DNA from: CALRWV02 sp943371965
GTDB lineage: Bacteria; Bacteroidota; JABWAT01
Reading direction: 5' to 3'
NCBI GenBank assembly: GCA_943371965.1
Contig: CALRWV020000001.1
Location: 716,991 to 780,990, forward strand
DNA length: 64,000 nucleotides
In this document: positions 1-8,339 of the stretch, piece after piece
How positions within the stretch are numbered: the first letter of the stretch is position 1
Layout: the number at the start of each line of letters is the position of its first letter
Made by a program: the position numbers and the translations under genes
The notes under the pieces: model-generated
Database searches by the model: none
Told to the model about the DNA's origin: nothing
The model's input: only the letters and a program-made list of their open reading frames with translations

Positions 1-144
1 GAATCCATGTGCGGTTGGTGCATTGACAAATTCGGATTGCGTTGGCAGGTCATTCCTGAAAACATGGGAGAACTGATGAGTAAACCCAATTCCTGGAAGG
101 TGATGATGAATCAGAGAAAAATAGTGATTCAAGAATATCTGTAA
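1..144 (+). CDS. VOC/PhnB-like protein, 3' fragment
   Basis: This is the last 47 codons of a gene cut by the window start; the frame is open from base 1 to a TAA at 142-144. The piece CGWCIDKFGLRWQVIPENMG followed by a GELM segment is the C-terminal pattern of the PhnB/3-demethylubiquinone methyltransferase-like branch of the vicinal oxygen chelate (VOC) superfamily, where the final strands carry W-Q-[IV]-[VI]-P. Members are small cytosolic dimers; most have no known substrate. It opens the one-directional run of small genes that continues to about 9.6 kb. The N-terminal half and any metal ligands lie outside the window, so catalytic competence cannot be judged. Confidence 0.75.
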   Translation, partial: ESMCGWCIDKFGLRWQVIPENMGELMSKPNSWKVMMNQRKIVIQEYL

Positions 145-269
145 CTTTATGGTTGAGTCGTATTTGGATAATCTGATCGAGGAATTCTGTTGTGAAAATC
201 AGCAACAGCAAAGTAACCATTCTTGGAATTAAAAAATACTGAATTTAAAATCAAAGAAGGAAACCTGTT

Positions 270-488
270 ATGTCATTTCAGGCATATATTGACAATATCA
301 AACCAAAAACAGGAAAGACTCCTGCTGATTTCAAAAAATTGGCAGAGAAAAAAGGATTTTTGAAAAACGGTGAATTGGTTAAAACCGTCAAAGCCACTGA
401 AATTACCAATTGGCTGAAAGACGAATTTGAATTGGGTCACGGACACGCAATGGCCATTTATGCTTCGTTCAAAGGAAAAACGGAATAG
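270..488 (+). CDS. DUF4287 domain protein
   Basis: A 72-residue protein that is entirely one small domain: an N-terminal SFQAYIDNIKPKTGKTPADF segment, then a helical part ending ITNWLKDEFELGHGHAMAIY. This pattern, including the closing LGHGHAMA, is that of DUF4287, an uncharacterised family found alone or fused to DUF5655 or transport-related domains. The ATG at 270 is preceded by AGAAGGAAACC, a plausible ribosome binding site. Function is unknown; the protein should be cytosolic, as there is no signal or membrane segment. It is one of the standalone small genes of the 0-9.6 kb array. Confidence 0.8.
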   Translation: MSFQAYIDNIKPKTGKTPADFKKLAEKKGFLKNGELVKTVKATEITNWLKDEFELGHGHAMAIYASFKGKTE

Positions 489-813
489 GCTGGAAACATC
501 AAACTCAAAATTTATCTGAATTGCTTGATTCATCAGATCTGATAATGATTCCCCCCTTTTGATTGTGGAATATCACAAAAGAATTTCTGATGGCAACCTG
601 CTACTCCAAATCAAAGTACCTTGTCCCATCCGGATTTGTTCAGAACAACTACCCAAAATAAATAACATTTTTGACAATAATTCAGTAATTTGAGATTATT
701 GATGACTGGCAGCTAACAGCTGCCTGAAATAAAGTCGAGGATATTCCAACGGAATCCGATTGGGAAAATCAATTACCGGATAAAAGTTGGATTAAAACAG
801 GAGAAATGAAACG
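489..813. other. gene-free spacer
   Basis: About 325 bases without a convincing reading frame. It holds a small hairpin (GGCAGCTAACAGCTGCC, about 707-723) and, at its 3' end, AGGAGAA about 12 bases before the next ATG. No terminator with a T-tract and no recognisable RNA gene were seen. Confidence 0.5.
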
Positions 814-1206
814 ATGACAAATGAACAAAAATCAATACCATTATGGATTCTTATTGTTTCAGGCCTTTTTGCGGTAATGGAAATTATGGTAAGTATATCC
901 ATTTGGCTTTCACCGCAATCAGTTTTGGAAACAGTTGACTTTACTGCAAAAGGCGTTGACTACCTGGTTTATATGTGGGCTACCCGACAATTCGCTCTTG
1001 GATTTATCTTTGCTTATTCCACCTTCAAAAAATCAGTTCCAATGCTTACTGTTTCATTTATATTCTTTTTGGTTATGTTTATCGGCGATTTCTTTATTGG
1101 GATTTCACAAAACGAAATGTCTCTTGTCATCAGTGCAGTGGTGATGTGTGTTATTTCTTTGGTAATGATATGGGCACTGAACAGGAAAACAGTAAATGCG
1201 AAATAA
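814..1206 (+). CDS. four-helix integral membrane protein, unknown
   Basis: A 130-residue protein made almost wholly of hydrophobic segments (about residues 8-30, 50-68, 74-95 and 101-123), so probably four transmembrane helices in the inner membrane. The loops are short, and residues such as W56, R58 and D87 lie in or near helices. I do not recognise a family with confidence; similar small four-helix proteins occur in Bacteroidota. The ATG at 814 follows AGGAGAAATGAAACG, with the AGGAG about 10 bases upstream. Two other frames overlap this gene but look like shadows. It sits alone, with 130 bases before the next gene. Confidence 0.6.
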   Translation: MTNEQKSIPLWILIVSGLFAVMEIMVSISIWLSPQSVLETVDFTAKGVDYLVYMWATRQFALGFIFAYSTFKKSVPMLTVSFIFFLVMFIGDFFIGISQNEMSLVISAVVMCVISLVMIWALNRKTVNAK

Positions 1207-1338
1207 ATAACTTCAGATTCAAGGAGAATTACATTGTATATTCAAAAATGATTCCATAAGAATCCCTTAGGAGAATCTACAACCAAATTAGGGCTTCAAC
1301 ATATTAAACGACTTGTAGAGTAATGAAAGATAATTGAA

Positions 1339-1872
1339 ATGAGTAAAACTGAAATCCCTTTAAGCCAGACTAAAATATTAATCGGAATTGGAGGTTCAAT
1401 TCTGTTTATAGCATTAGGAATTTACATGATAACAATGATAAACAAACAAATATGGTATGATTCTTCATTCGTAAAAATTGTTGGTTTTGCCAGCATTTTA
1501 TTCTTTGGCTTGACAGGTATTTATTTAACAAAGAAAATGTTTGACAAAACAATGGGATTGATAGTTGACGATAACGGAATTTATGACAATTCTAGTGCAT
1601 CGAGCGTTGGTTTTATTAAATGGGCAGACATTTCAGCAATAAAAACAGAACAAGTTTCCTCTTCAAAATTTCTTTTGATTTACACTTCAAATCCTGAATA
1701 CTACCTTAACAATGTAAAAGGCGTTAAAAGGAAATTTTTGGAAGGAAACAATAAAATGTATGGAACACCTTTTTCAATTGCCTCCAACACTCTGAAATAT
1801 AACTTTAATGACTTGGAGAAACTTATAAATGCAAGATTTGACGAACAAATAAAAAGAGATCCGGCAGAATAA
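1339..1872 (+). CDS. STM3941-like membrane protein
   Basis: A 177-residue protein with two N-terminal membrane helices (about residues 12-34 and 43-64) followed by a cytosolic domain. The domain begins GLIVDDNGIYDNSSASSVGF, runs into IKWADISAI and a LLIYTSNPEYYLN strand, and ends with a helical LEKLINARFDEQ segment. This two-helix plus PH-like beta domain arrangement matches the family annotated STM3941, whose role is unknown. It is co-directional with its neighbours but separated by more than 100 bases on both sides, so it may have its own promoter. Confidence 0.6.
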   Translation: MSKTEIPLSQTKILIGIGGSILFIALGIYMITMINKQIWYDSSFVKIVGFASILFFGLTGIYLTKKMFDKTMGLIVDDNGIYDNSSASSVGFIKWADISAIKTEQVSSSKFLLIYTSNPEYYLNNVKGVKRKFLEGNNKMYGTPFSIASNTLKYNFNDLEKLINARFDEQIKRDPAE

Positions 1873-2006
1873 GTGGTTTAGGTAAAAATGCGAATTCAGT
1901 TCTTAATTGAAGCTTTGTTATTCGAACTATCAAGAATATGTTCTATTTGCGACCAGATAAAATATAATCCCGGCTGTCAGGCTTTTAAACTTCAAACCAG
2001 TAATAA

Positions 2007-2444
2007 ATGAATATGGAAATAAGAAATACACCTTTTACAATTGAAATCTATGGTTTTTCCGGTACTGCCTTCAATAAGGATTATGCCGGAACAGCCTTTA
2101 AGTTGTCAGGCAAAATGTGGCAAACAATAAAGGAAAGCGGGATTAAAAACAAAGGACAAAACATTTGGGTTTATGAATCAGATGATCGTGTCTTTGCAGG
2201 TGTGATGCTTGAAAATCCACAAAACAATAATTCAATTCTGGAATTTAAAAAAATTACTCTGGAAAAATATGCCTACTTCAAACATGTTGGCCCATACAAT
2301 TTAATTAAACAGGCGGGTCAAAATATGACAACAGAAATAAAGCGTAGAGGTTTTCAAACTGAATTGCCATACCTTGAAATTTATGGACATTGGAATCCTG
2401 ATGAAACCAAACAGGAAACAGAACTTATCATGAACTTGATTTAA
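2007..2444 (+). CDS. GyrI-like effector-binding domain protein
   Basis: A 145-residue standalone GyrI-like (AraC effector-binding, SOUL-like fold) domain. Diagnostic parts are an early beta strand, the VYESDDRVFAGVML strand, KYAYFKHVGPYNLI, and the closing LPYLEIYGHWNPDE segment. Family members bind small hydrophobic or cationic ligands; some hydrolyse cyclopropanoid or other compounds, and GyrI/SbmC protects DNA gyrase. There is no attached DNA-binding domain, so this is not itself a classical regulator. It is followed after 11 bases by the VOC gene, suggesting one transcript. A second ATG at codon 3 is an alternative start. Confidence 0.75.
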   Translation: MNMEIRNTPFTIEIYGFSGTAFNKDYAGTAFKLSGKMWQTIKESGIKNKGQNIWVYESDDRVFAGVMLENPQNNNSILEFKKITLEKYAYFKHVGPYNLIKQAGQNMTTEIKRRGFQTELPYLEIYGHWNPDETKQETELIMNLI

Positions 2445-2455
2445 AAGGTAGGAAA

Positions 2456-2983
2456 ATGAAAAAAATAATGTTACTGGTTTTGGCACTGGCAACCGCATTC
2501 TTCTTTGGTTTTGCTTTTAGTTCACTAACAACAAACAATTCGACCGGCAGCACAACATTTAAAAGGGTAACCGGAATTGGCGGAATTTTCTTCAAGTGCA
2601 AAGATCCCGCTAAAATGCGTGAGTGGTACAAAACTCATTTGGGTTTAAACACCAATCAATACGGGACAGTGTTTGAATGGTATCAGGGAGCTGACTCAAG
2701 CAAAAAGGGATTTTCGCAATGGAGCCCATTTAAAGAAAAAACAAAATATTTTGAACCGTCAACCAAAGATTTCATGATCAACTACCGTGTTGAGAATTTA
2801 TCTGCACTTGTTGATGAACTGAAAAAAGAAGGTGTAACCGTAACAGATTCCATCGAAACAGCCGATTACGGAAAGTTTGTTCATGTTATGGATATTGAAG
2901 GAAATAAAATAGAATTGTGGGAACCTAACGATATTGAATATGAAAAACTGGGTATCCAAATGGGCAGCAAGACAACTAAATGA
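2456..2983 (+). CDS. VOC family protein with N-terminal signal/anchor
   Basis: 175 residues. The first 25 form a signal or anchor helix (MKKIMLLVLALATAFFFGFA), unusual for a VOC protein because most are cytosolic. The rest is a glyoxalase-type VOC domain: TGIGGIFFKCKDPAKMREWY, YKTHLGLN, then GKFVHVMDIEGNKIELWEPN at the end. The final E-L-W supplies the usual second metal-ligand glutamate; the first-strand His of many family members is replaced by Phe/Lys here, so metal chemistry is uncertain. The start follows AAAAGGTAGGAAA, a fair ribosome site, 11 bases after the GyrI-like gene. Confidence 0.75.
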   Translation: MKKIMLLVLALATAFFFGFAFSSLTTNNSTGSTTFKRVTGIGGIFFKCKDPAKMREWYKTHLGLNTNQYGTVFEWYQGADSSKKGFSQWSPFKEKTKYFEPSTKDFMINYRVENLSALVDELKKEGVTVTDSIETADYGKFVHVMDIEGNKIELWEPNDIEYEKLGIQMGSKTTK

Positions 2984-3010
2984 AAATGTAAAATAATTGA
3001 ATAAACAACC

Positions 3011-3403
3011 ATGAACGAAGCAATTAAATCATATAATGACAAACAGACTCCGGACGATCAGGAAATTTGCAACCTTCTTGCTCATACAATTGATAAAGAG
3101 TTGAAGGAATCAGAAAGCAAAGTGTGGCATGGTCATCCGGTCTGGTTTTTGGATGGAAACCCCATTGTTGGATACAGCAAACAGAAAGCAGGTTTGCGGC
3201 TGATGTTTTGGAGCGGTGCCGACTTTGAAGAAAAAGGTTTAGTGCCAGGAACGGGTAAATTTAAAGATGCTTCCATTTTCTATACGTCTGTTCTGGAAAT
3301 AATCACAAAAGACCTAAAACGCTGGCTGAAAAAATCACAGGAAATTCAGTGGGATTACAAAAACATCGTAAAAAGAAAAGGGAAACTGGAACGGTTGAAA
3401 TAA
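3011..3403 (+). CDS. DUF1801 protein, copy 1
   Basis: 130 residues of the DUF1801/YdhG-like fold: an N-terminal helix, KVWHGHPVWFLDGNPIVGY (corresponding to the W-[SG]-x-P hairpin of the family), a GLRLMFWSGADFEE strand, and a helical C-terminus rich in lysine. The family is small, cytosolic and of unknown function, with a fold resembling the frataxin/YjbR type. Two further DUF1801 proteins lie at 7.1 and 9.2 kb; this one is the most divergent of the three and lacks their LEKLGKHKTGxGC motif. It begins 27 bases after the VOC gene and is followed after 30 bases by DUF2200, so these probably share a transcript. Confidence 0.7.
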   Translation: MNEAIKSYNDKQTPDDQEICNLLAHTIDKELKESESKVWHGHPVWFLDGNPIVGYSKQKAGLRLMFWSGADFEEKGLVPGTGKFKDASIFYTSVLEIITKDLKRWLKKSQEIQWDYKNIVKRKGKLERLK

Positions 3404-3433
3404 AATGAAATATAAATCTTAAAAGTAAAAATC

Positions 3434-3799
3434 ATGAACAACTCCACCTCACAAGATGAGCGAATTGCAAAGATGACCTTCGCTTCAGTCTATCCGCATT
3501 ATGTTGCGAAAGTAGAAAAGAAAAACAGGACCGAAGATGAATTGCAGCAGGTCATTTTTTGGCTAACCGGTTATGATGAAAAAAAACTTCAGGAACTGAT
3601 AAAGGAAAAAGTAACTTTTGAACAGTTTTTCGGGAATGCAACTTTGAATTCCAATGTACATCTGATTACAGGCATTATCTGCGGATATCGGGTTGAAGAA
3701 ATTGAAAATCCGTTAACACAACAGGTTAGGTATTTGGACAAGCTGGTAGATGAATTGGCAAAAGGACGGAAGATGGAAAAGGTATTAAGGGTTGGGTAA
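3434..3799 (+). CDS. DUF2200 protein
   Basis: 121 residues. The order RIAKMTFASVYPHYVAKVEK, KNRTEDELQQVIFWLTGYDE, VTFEQFF, LITGIICGYRVEEIENPL, VRYLDKLVDELAKGRKMEKV covers nearly the whole length and is characteristic of DUF2200, a family of about 110-120 residues with no known activity. It is soluble, with no signal peptide. The conserved YPHYV and CGYRVEEIE segments are intact, so the gene appears functional. It closes a short block (2.0-3.8 kb) of closely spaced genes. Confidence 0.85.
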   Translation: MNNSTSQDERIAKMTFASVYPHYVAKVEKKNRTEDELQQVIFWLTGYDEKKLQELIKEKVTFEQFFGNATLNSNVHLITGIICGYRVEEIENPLTQQVRYLDKLVDELAKGRKMEKVLRVG

Positions 3800-3873
3800 A
3801 TAATTTCGGTTTTGATCGGTTTCCTAAATAAAATATGTCTTTTTGCAAAAATTAAAGCATGGAATAAGGATAA

Positions 3874-4245
3874 ATGCAGAAAAAGCTTCAGATAAAAAGT
3901 ATTAATTTCTATGATGTCATCGAAGCTTGGAAAAATGCTTCAATTGATCTTAACATAAAAATTCAAACCCCTTTTATCATAACTACCTCAGATAAAATCG
4001 AAATATCATATGGGCTGATGGTTGAAAATTTCGGTAAACCGAAGGGAACAATTATTTTTTCGATATATGATATGAAAAACATTAATATCCCTGAAAAATA
4101 TGATTATTATTGTTCAGCGTTGAATCCAGAAGTTTACTCTACTTATGACAGAGACGTTTTTATCGAAGTGCTAAACGATTGGGGTTATTATGGCGAAAAA
4201 TCTGAAACACCTGAATGGTATACAGGATTTTTATTTACAGATTAA
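3874..4245 (+). CDS. hypothetical protein
   Basis: 123 residues, not recognised. It contains alternating strands and short helices, many aromatic residues (including CSALNPEVYSTYDRDVF and WGYYGEKSETPEWYTGF) and an acidic C-terminus; no signal or membrane segment. Small acidic aromatic-rich proteins of this size include toxin-immunity proteins, but no toxin gene is adjacent, so that idea has no contextual support. Codon use and AT content resemble the neighbours. Confidence 0.5.
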   Translation: MQKKLQIKSINFYDVIEAWKNASIDLNIKIQTPFIITTSDKIEISYGLMVENFGKPKGTIIFSIYDMKNINIPEKYDYYCSALNPEVYSTYDRDVFIEVLNDWGYYGEKSETPEWYTGFLFTD

Positions 4246-4331
4246 TTATCAAATAAAAATTCGAAGCCAATTTAATTATGAATTTATTTGTAATAAAATT
4301 AATATAAATCACTAACAGAAAGCACAAAAAC

Positions 4332-4529
4332 ATGACATCAAAAACACCTGAACAATTAAAAGATGGCGACCAGTGTACGGTAATCGGTGGAACTCATATC
4401 AGTAAAACCGGTACTGTTAGAGATATTAAAACAAGCAAAACAGGTCACATTACCATTACAGTCGAACAAAAAAATGGAGTTCGGTTCAAGACGCTTGGAA
4501 AGAATGTCAGTGTTGAGAAGTTAAATTGA
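4332..4529 (+). CDS. KOW-motif small protein
   Basis: 65 residues. The pattern LKDGDQCTVIGGTHISKTGT-VRDI resembles a KOW motif (as in NusG, ribosomal L24/L26), where G-x-[HF]-x-G-x-x-G-x-V forms the RNA- or protein-binding loop; a second strand pair ITITVEQKNGVRFKTL completes a small beta barrel. Such minimal KOW proteins are probably nucleic-acid or ribosome binders, but that is inference. The ATG at 4332 is preceded by a very AT-rich 86-base spacer. The stop overlaps the region just upstream of the metallo-beta-lactamase gene, so the two may be co-transcribed. Confidence 0.6.
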   Translation: MTSKTPEQLKDGDQCTVIGGTHISKTGTVRDIKTSKTGHITITVEQKNGVRFKTLGKNVSVEKLN

Positions 4530-4554
4530 TAATTTGAAAGAACCTAAACATCAG

Positions 4555-5283
4555 ATGAAAATCCCAACAACAATCCTATTTGCATTCCTTCTCACTTTGT
4601 CACTTGAAGGTCAGACAACAAATGGAAAATTGAAAATCACCCATCTGACCGGTGACTTTTATATTTACACGACTTATCAGTCATATAAAGGAAATCCCGT
4701 TCCTGCAAATGGGATGTATCTGGTAACCGATAAAGGTGTTGTTATGTTAGACACACCTTGGGATACCACGCAGATTCAACCATTGCTTGACAGCATCACC
4801 ATCAGACATAATAAAAATGTGGTTCTCTGTTTGGCAACCCATTCGCATGAAGACAGAACCGGTGGTTTGGAATTTATGAAGAAACTGGGAATCAAAACTT
4901 ACACATCGAAACTGACAGATGAACAATGCAAAGTGAATCATTACAAACGGGCTGAATTTACCTTTGATAAGGACACTGTCTTCACAGTAGGAAATTATTC
5001 ATTTCAAACTTACTATGGTGGACAAGGTCATACATCTGACAACATCGTAATCTGGTTTCCAAAAGATAAAATTCTCTATGGCGGTTGTCTGGTGAAAAGC
5101 AGTGAAGCTACCGATCTTGGCTACACAGGTGAAGCAAACTTGAAAGAATGGCCAACTACCATCAAAAATATCAAAAAGAAGTTTGGTGAACCATTGTTCA
5201 TCATTCCTGGTCATCAGGATTGGACCAGCAGAAAAGCACTGGATCACACACTTGAGTTATTGGAAGAAAACGAGAAAAAATAA
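4555..5283 (+). CDS. subclass B1 metallo-beta-lactamase
   Basis: Zinc beta-lactamase, expected in the periplasm. From the ATG at 4555 the first 19 or so residues (MKIPTTILFAFLLTLSLEGQ) form a signal peptide; an upstream TTG at 4534 would only add seven polar residues. All six B1 zinc ligands are visible: H-S-H-E-D (His116, His118, Asp120 in BBL numbering), GQGHTSDN (His196), GGCLVKS (Cys221, with Lys224 that binds the substrate carboxylate) and PGHQDW (His263). DANLKEWP-like EANLKEWP also matches B1 enzymes of Bacteroidota. Length 242 residues is normal. Hydrolysis of penicillins, cephalosporins and carbapenems is the family activity; spectrum here is unknown. It lies among unrelated small genes with no visible transposon around it. 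Confidence 0.85.
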   Translation: MKIPTTILFAFLLTLSLEGQTTNGKLKITHLTGDFYIYTTYQSYKGNPVPANGMYLVTDKGVVMLDTPWDTTQIQPLLDSITIRHNKNVVLCLATHSHEDRTGGLEFMKKLGIKTYTSKLTDEQCKVNHYKRAEFTFDKDTVFTVGNYSFQTYYGGQGHTSDNIVIWFPKDKILYGGCLVKSSEATDLGYTGEANLKEWPTTIKNIKKKFGEPLFIIPGHQDWTSRKALDHTLELLEENEKK

Positions 5284-5289
5284 AAAAAA

Positions 5290-5868
5290 ATGGAATATTT
5301 AGAAATGAGAGGACTTATTATAATTGTATTTGTTGGCTTACCAATATTATTGGGATTGTTATTCTATTATGTTCCCAAAAAACTTGGATTCCCAATAATA
5401 GTGAAATATCTGACATTATTTTATGGATTAATTGTTCTTACAGTTACTTTATTTATCGTATTTGAAGACAACTTCTTTACAAAAAATGACGCTAAAAAGT
5501 TGTTGGAAGAACAAGAGATATTTCTGGCAGACAATTATGATTTGTCGGGAAATGAATCAATATCAGGTATTGGTGAATATTATCATTCATTTAATTTGAA
5601 AATATCTGATCATGATAAACAGGAAATTATTAAAAATATCATAAATTCAAAATATTTTAAAACTAATAAGGACTCAATAGCAGATTTGCAATCCCAGATA
5701 TCTGACGGTTATAATGGGCCGAAGATTGTTCAGAACTACGAAACTGAAAATTCCTTCGTTAGAGAATATTATAAGCCAAATGAGCATCAAGGATACGCCC
5801 CAGTATTCAGAAGAATTTCAATTAACAAAACTGAAAACAAATTAAACTTTGAAGATATTGATGAATAA
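5290..5868 (+). CDS. two-helix membrane protein, unknown
   Basis: 192 residues, unrecognised. Two hydrophobic segments (about residues 7-27 and 37-58) are followed by a soluble domain of about 130 residues that contains KKLLEEQEIFL, a DNYDLSGNESISGIGEYYHS segment and KQEIIKNIINSKYFK, and ends in charged residues. The topology suggests a membrane-anchored domain. It begins 7 bases after the beta-lactamase stop, so it is probably translated from the same message, but no functional tie is known. Confidence 0.55.
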   Translation: MEYLEMRGLIIIVFVGLPILLGLLFYYVPKKLGFPIIVKYLTLFYGLIVLTVTLFIVFEDNFFTKNDAKKLLEEQEIFLADNYDLSGNESISGIGEYYHSFNLKISDHDKQEIIKNIINSKYFKTNKDSIADLQSQISDGYNGPKIVQNYETENSFVREYYKPNEHQGYAPVFRRISINKTENKLNFEDIDE

Positions 5869-5975
5869 TAAACAGGTTACCGAAAAAGAAAAGGCCCCTC
5901 ATATTTATTGCTATGACAGTATTTAAATTAACTTCATGCAACAAAAACAAAATATCAGAATAATATAACAACAAC

Positions 5976-6773
5976 ATGGAAACAACAACCAACAATCCAA
6001 CTTTCAAGAGTGGCTATTCAGAAGTGAATGGAATAAACCTGTATTATGAAATTTACGGTGAAGGAAAACCACTTGTACTCATCCATGGAGGCGGTTCAAC
6101 TATTCAGACTTCATTTGGTAGGGTGATTCCTTTGCTTTCAAAGGAAAGACAATTAATCTGTGTTGAACTTCAAGCCCACGGACGCACAGGTGACAGAAAC
6201 TCAGAAATTTCATTTGAACAGGATGCAGACGATGTTGCAGCACTTCTGAAAAATATCAATATCGAAAAAGTTGATATACTTGGGTTCAGCAATGGCGGAA
6301 ATACGGCCCTTCAAATTGCAATCCGGCACCCGCAACTTTGTAATAAAATTATTGCAGCTTCTGTCCTGCTGAAACGTGATGGCACTTTCCCCCAATTTTG
6401 GGAGTTTATGAAAAACGGCACTTTTGCACAGATGCCGCAAGAGTATAAAGACGCATTTATCCAAGTTAATCCTGACAGTACAAAATTGTTGAACATGTTT
6501 CACAAGTGTGCAAACAGAATGATTAATTTCAAAGACTTTCCGGACGAACAGATAAAATCGATCAATTGTCCGGTTCTTCTAGTTAACGGGGATGCTGATG
6601 TTGCAACGTCTGAACATGTTGTTGCCATGTCAAAACTAATTCCCAACTGCAGACTGGCAATAATTCCAGGAGGACACGGTGCATACCTTGGTGAGATAAC
6701 GAGGTTGAAACCAGGATATAAAGATTCTGATTTTATTGTCCCACTGATTGAAAATATTTTGAATGAAAATTAA
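5976..6773 (+). CDS. alpha/beta hydrolase
   Basis: 265 residues of a soluble alpha/beta hydrolase. Visible parts: oxyanion loop LVLIHGGGSTIQ, QAHGRTGD (the G-x-G-x-S/T-like turn), nucleophile elbow ILGFSNGG with Ser in G-F-S-N-G, cap region, PVLLVNGDADVATSE carrying the acid Asp, and GGHGAYLGE with the catalytic His. The G-F-S-N-G elbow is common in esterase/peroxidase-type small hydrolases. No signal peptide, so cytosolic. Substrate cannot be told. It is followed after 16 bases by a short membrane-protein gene. Confidence 0.85.
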   Translation: METTTNNPTFKSGYSEVNGINLYYEIYGEGKPLVLIHGGGSTIQTSFGRVIPLLSKERQLICVELQAHGRTGDRNSEISFEQDADDVAALLKNINIEKVDILGFSNGGNTALQIAIRHPQLCNKIIAASVLLKRDGTFPQFWEFMKNGTFAQMPQEYKDAFIQVNPDSTKLLNMFHKCANRMINFKDFPDEQIKSINCPVLLVNGDADVATSEHVVAMSKLIPNCRLAIIPGGHGAYLGEITRLKPGYKDSDFIVPLIENILNEN

Positions 6774-6789
6774 TGATTGAGTTTTATAA

Positions 6790-7062
6790 ATGAACTACCA
6801 TCTTTTTCACAATGTAACTGGAATTGCCATTATCATTTCACTTTTGCTTAAAGTGATTTTTCATTTTTACATTGAACATCTGGAAGGTAAAACTGCGAAT
6901 GTAATTTCAATCATGATGATGCCAATGCAGTATTTACGACCATACACTTTCCCGGTTGGCACTGATCACATCAAATGGAAATATATCTGTAATTTCTTCT
7001 TTGTACTTGCTTGTTTATCACTTATTCTGAATCTTATTTTGGGAATACTGATTTTGAAATAA
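6790..7062 (+). CDS. small membrane protein, unknown
   Basis: 90 residues with two strong hydrophobic segments (about 9-30 and 66-88) separated by a polar stretch that includes MMMPMQYLRPYTFPVGTDHI. Probably a two-helix inner-membrane protein. No family recognised. It starts 16 bases after the alpha/beta hydrolase stop and is likely in the same transcript. Confidence 0.5.
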   Translation: MNYHLFHNVTGIAIIISLLLKVIFHFYIEHLEGKTANVISIMMMPMQYLRPYTFPVGTDHIKWKYICNFFFVLACLSLILNLILGILILK

Positions 7063-7139
7063 CAGAAAAAAATATTTATGATTTAATCTGCATTCAGATA
7101 AAATATTACTGAATTCATTTCAATCAAAAGGAATATCAA

Positions 7140-7565
7140 ATGGCTGAGAAAAAATCAAAACTCGTTGAAATCAAAACGAAACCTACTTCTGCAAGTGTTG
7201 AAGATTTTATCAACGCTGTCCCTGATGAACAAAAACGAAAAGACTGTTTAATCCTATTGGAAATGATGAAAAAAGCTACTGGAGAAGAACCGGTATTATG
7301 GAGCAATTCCATTATCGGATTCGGAAACAAAAGATACAAAAGCCCGGCAACCGGAAGAGAAGTTGATTGGCTCGTAATCGGTTTTGCTCCAAGAAAAGCG
7401 AATCTCTCTTTATATCTTATGATGGATATTAAAAAAGAAGCTGATGTTCTTGAAAAGTTGGGTAAACATAAAACCGGAGTTGGTTGTCTCTACATCAATA
7501 AGCTGGAAGACATCGATCTGAAAGTATTAAAAGGAATGGTAGATAAGTCGTTTAAGGGGAAGTAA
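7140..7565 (+). CDS. DUF1801 protein, copy 2
   Basis: 141 residues, a clear DUF1801 protein: VEDFINAVPDEQKRKDCLIL, a PVLWSNSIIGFGNKRYKSP loop, IGFAPRKANLSLYLMMD, LEKLGKHKTGVGCLYINKLE and DIDLKVLKGMVDKS. The copy at 9188-9610 shares the same blocks (EPKMWGTAIVGYG, LEKFGKHKTGKGCVYVQKLE, DTKVLGIMIKNS), so the two are paralogues of one subfamily. Soluble, function unknown. A ribosome site AAAAGGAATATCAA precedes the ATG. Confidence 0.85.
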   Translation: MAEKKSKLVEIKTKPTSASVEDFINAVPDEQKRKDCLILLEMMKKATGEEPVLWSNSIIGFGNKRYKSPATGREVDWLVIGFAPRKANLSLYLMMDIKKEADVLEKLGKHKTGVGCLYINKLEDIDLKVLKGMVDKSFKGK

Positions 7566-7680
7566 AACTTTAATTGATGAAGTTAATTGAAATTTATCAT
7601 CAGAAGGAAAGCTCTCCAATGCGAAAAGGTTTGATCATGTTGAATAGTTGATGAGAATGTAAATATTTAAGGTGAACTCA

Positions 7681-8247
7681 ATGAAAAATGCTAACAAGAA
7701 ACTGTCACTTGAACAGCGAGAAAATCTTCTAACCATTTTGAAAATCCGGTTTGAGGAAAACTCAAAACGCCACAAAGGTCTTGAATGGACAAAAGTTCAA
7801 TCAAAGCTGGAAGCCAATCCGGAAAAAATATGGTCTCTCAATGAAATGGAGGCAACTGGTGGTGAACCCGATGTTGTTGGTTATGAAAAAAAATCAGGCG
7901 AATACCTGTTTTTTGATTGTTCAGCAGAAAGTCCGAAAGACCGCAGAAGTTTTTGTTACGACCGGGAAGCATTGAATGGAAGAAAAGAAAACAAACCGAA
8001 AAATAGTGTTCTTGATATGGCAGCAGAAATGGGAATTGAGCTGTTATCGGAAGAACAATATCGGGATTTGCAGAAACTCGGGAATTTCGATACCAAAACT
8101 TCCAGCTGGGTAACCACACCACCAGAAATCAGAAAACTGGGTGGTGCAATCTTCTGCGACCGTCGGTATGATCATGTTTTCACATATCACAATGGTGCAG
8201 ACTCATATTATGCTGCAAGAGGATTTCGAGGGTCATTGAAGGTTTGA
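7681..8247 (+). CDS. DUF4256 protein
   Basis: 188 residues from the ATG at 7681, chosen because TTAAGGTGAACTCA places AAGGTG at a normal distance; a GTG at 7672 would add three residues. The sequence follows DUF4256 through its length: LEQRENLLTILKIRFEENSK, WSLNEMEATGGEPDVVGY, YLFFDCSAESPKDRRSFCYD, REALNGRKENKP, MAAEMGIELLSEEQY, FDTKTSSWVTTPPEIRKLGG and a C-terminal GGAIFCDRRYDHVFTYHNGA. The family is widespread in Bacteroidota and Firmicutes, standalone, with no experimental function. The conserved Glu/Asp/Cys residues make an enzyme plausible. Confidence 0.9.
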   Translation: MKNANKKLSLEQRENLLTILKIRFEENSKRHKGLEWTKVQSKLEANPEKIWSLNEMEATGGEPDVVGYEKKSGEYLFFDCSAESPKDRRSFCYDREALNGRKENKPKNSVLDMAAEMGIELLSEEQYRDLQKLGNFDTKTSSWVTTPPEIRKLGGAIFCDRRYDHVFTYHNGADSYYAARGFRGSLKV

Positions 8248-8339
8248 ATCGAATCTTGTTTGACTCCATTCACTATTACAACATAACAAGTAATCATAAC
8301 AATTATACGATTAATAGGTTGATTGACAACATTAAATCC

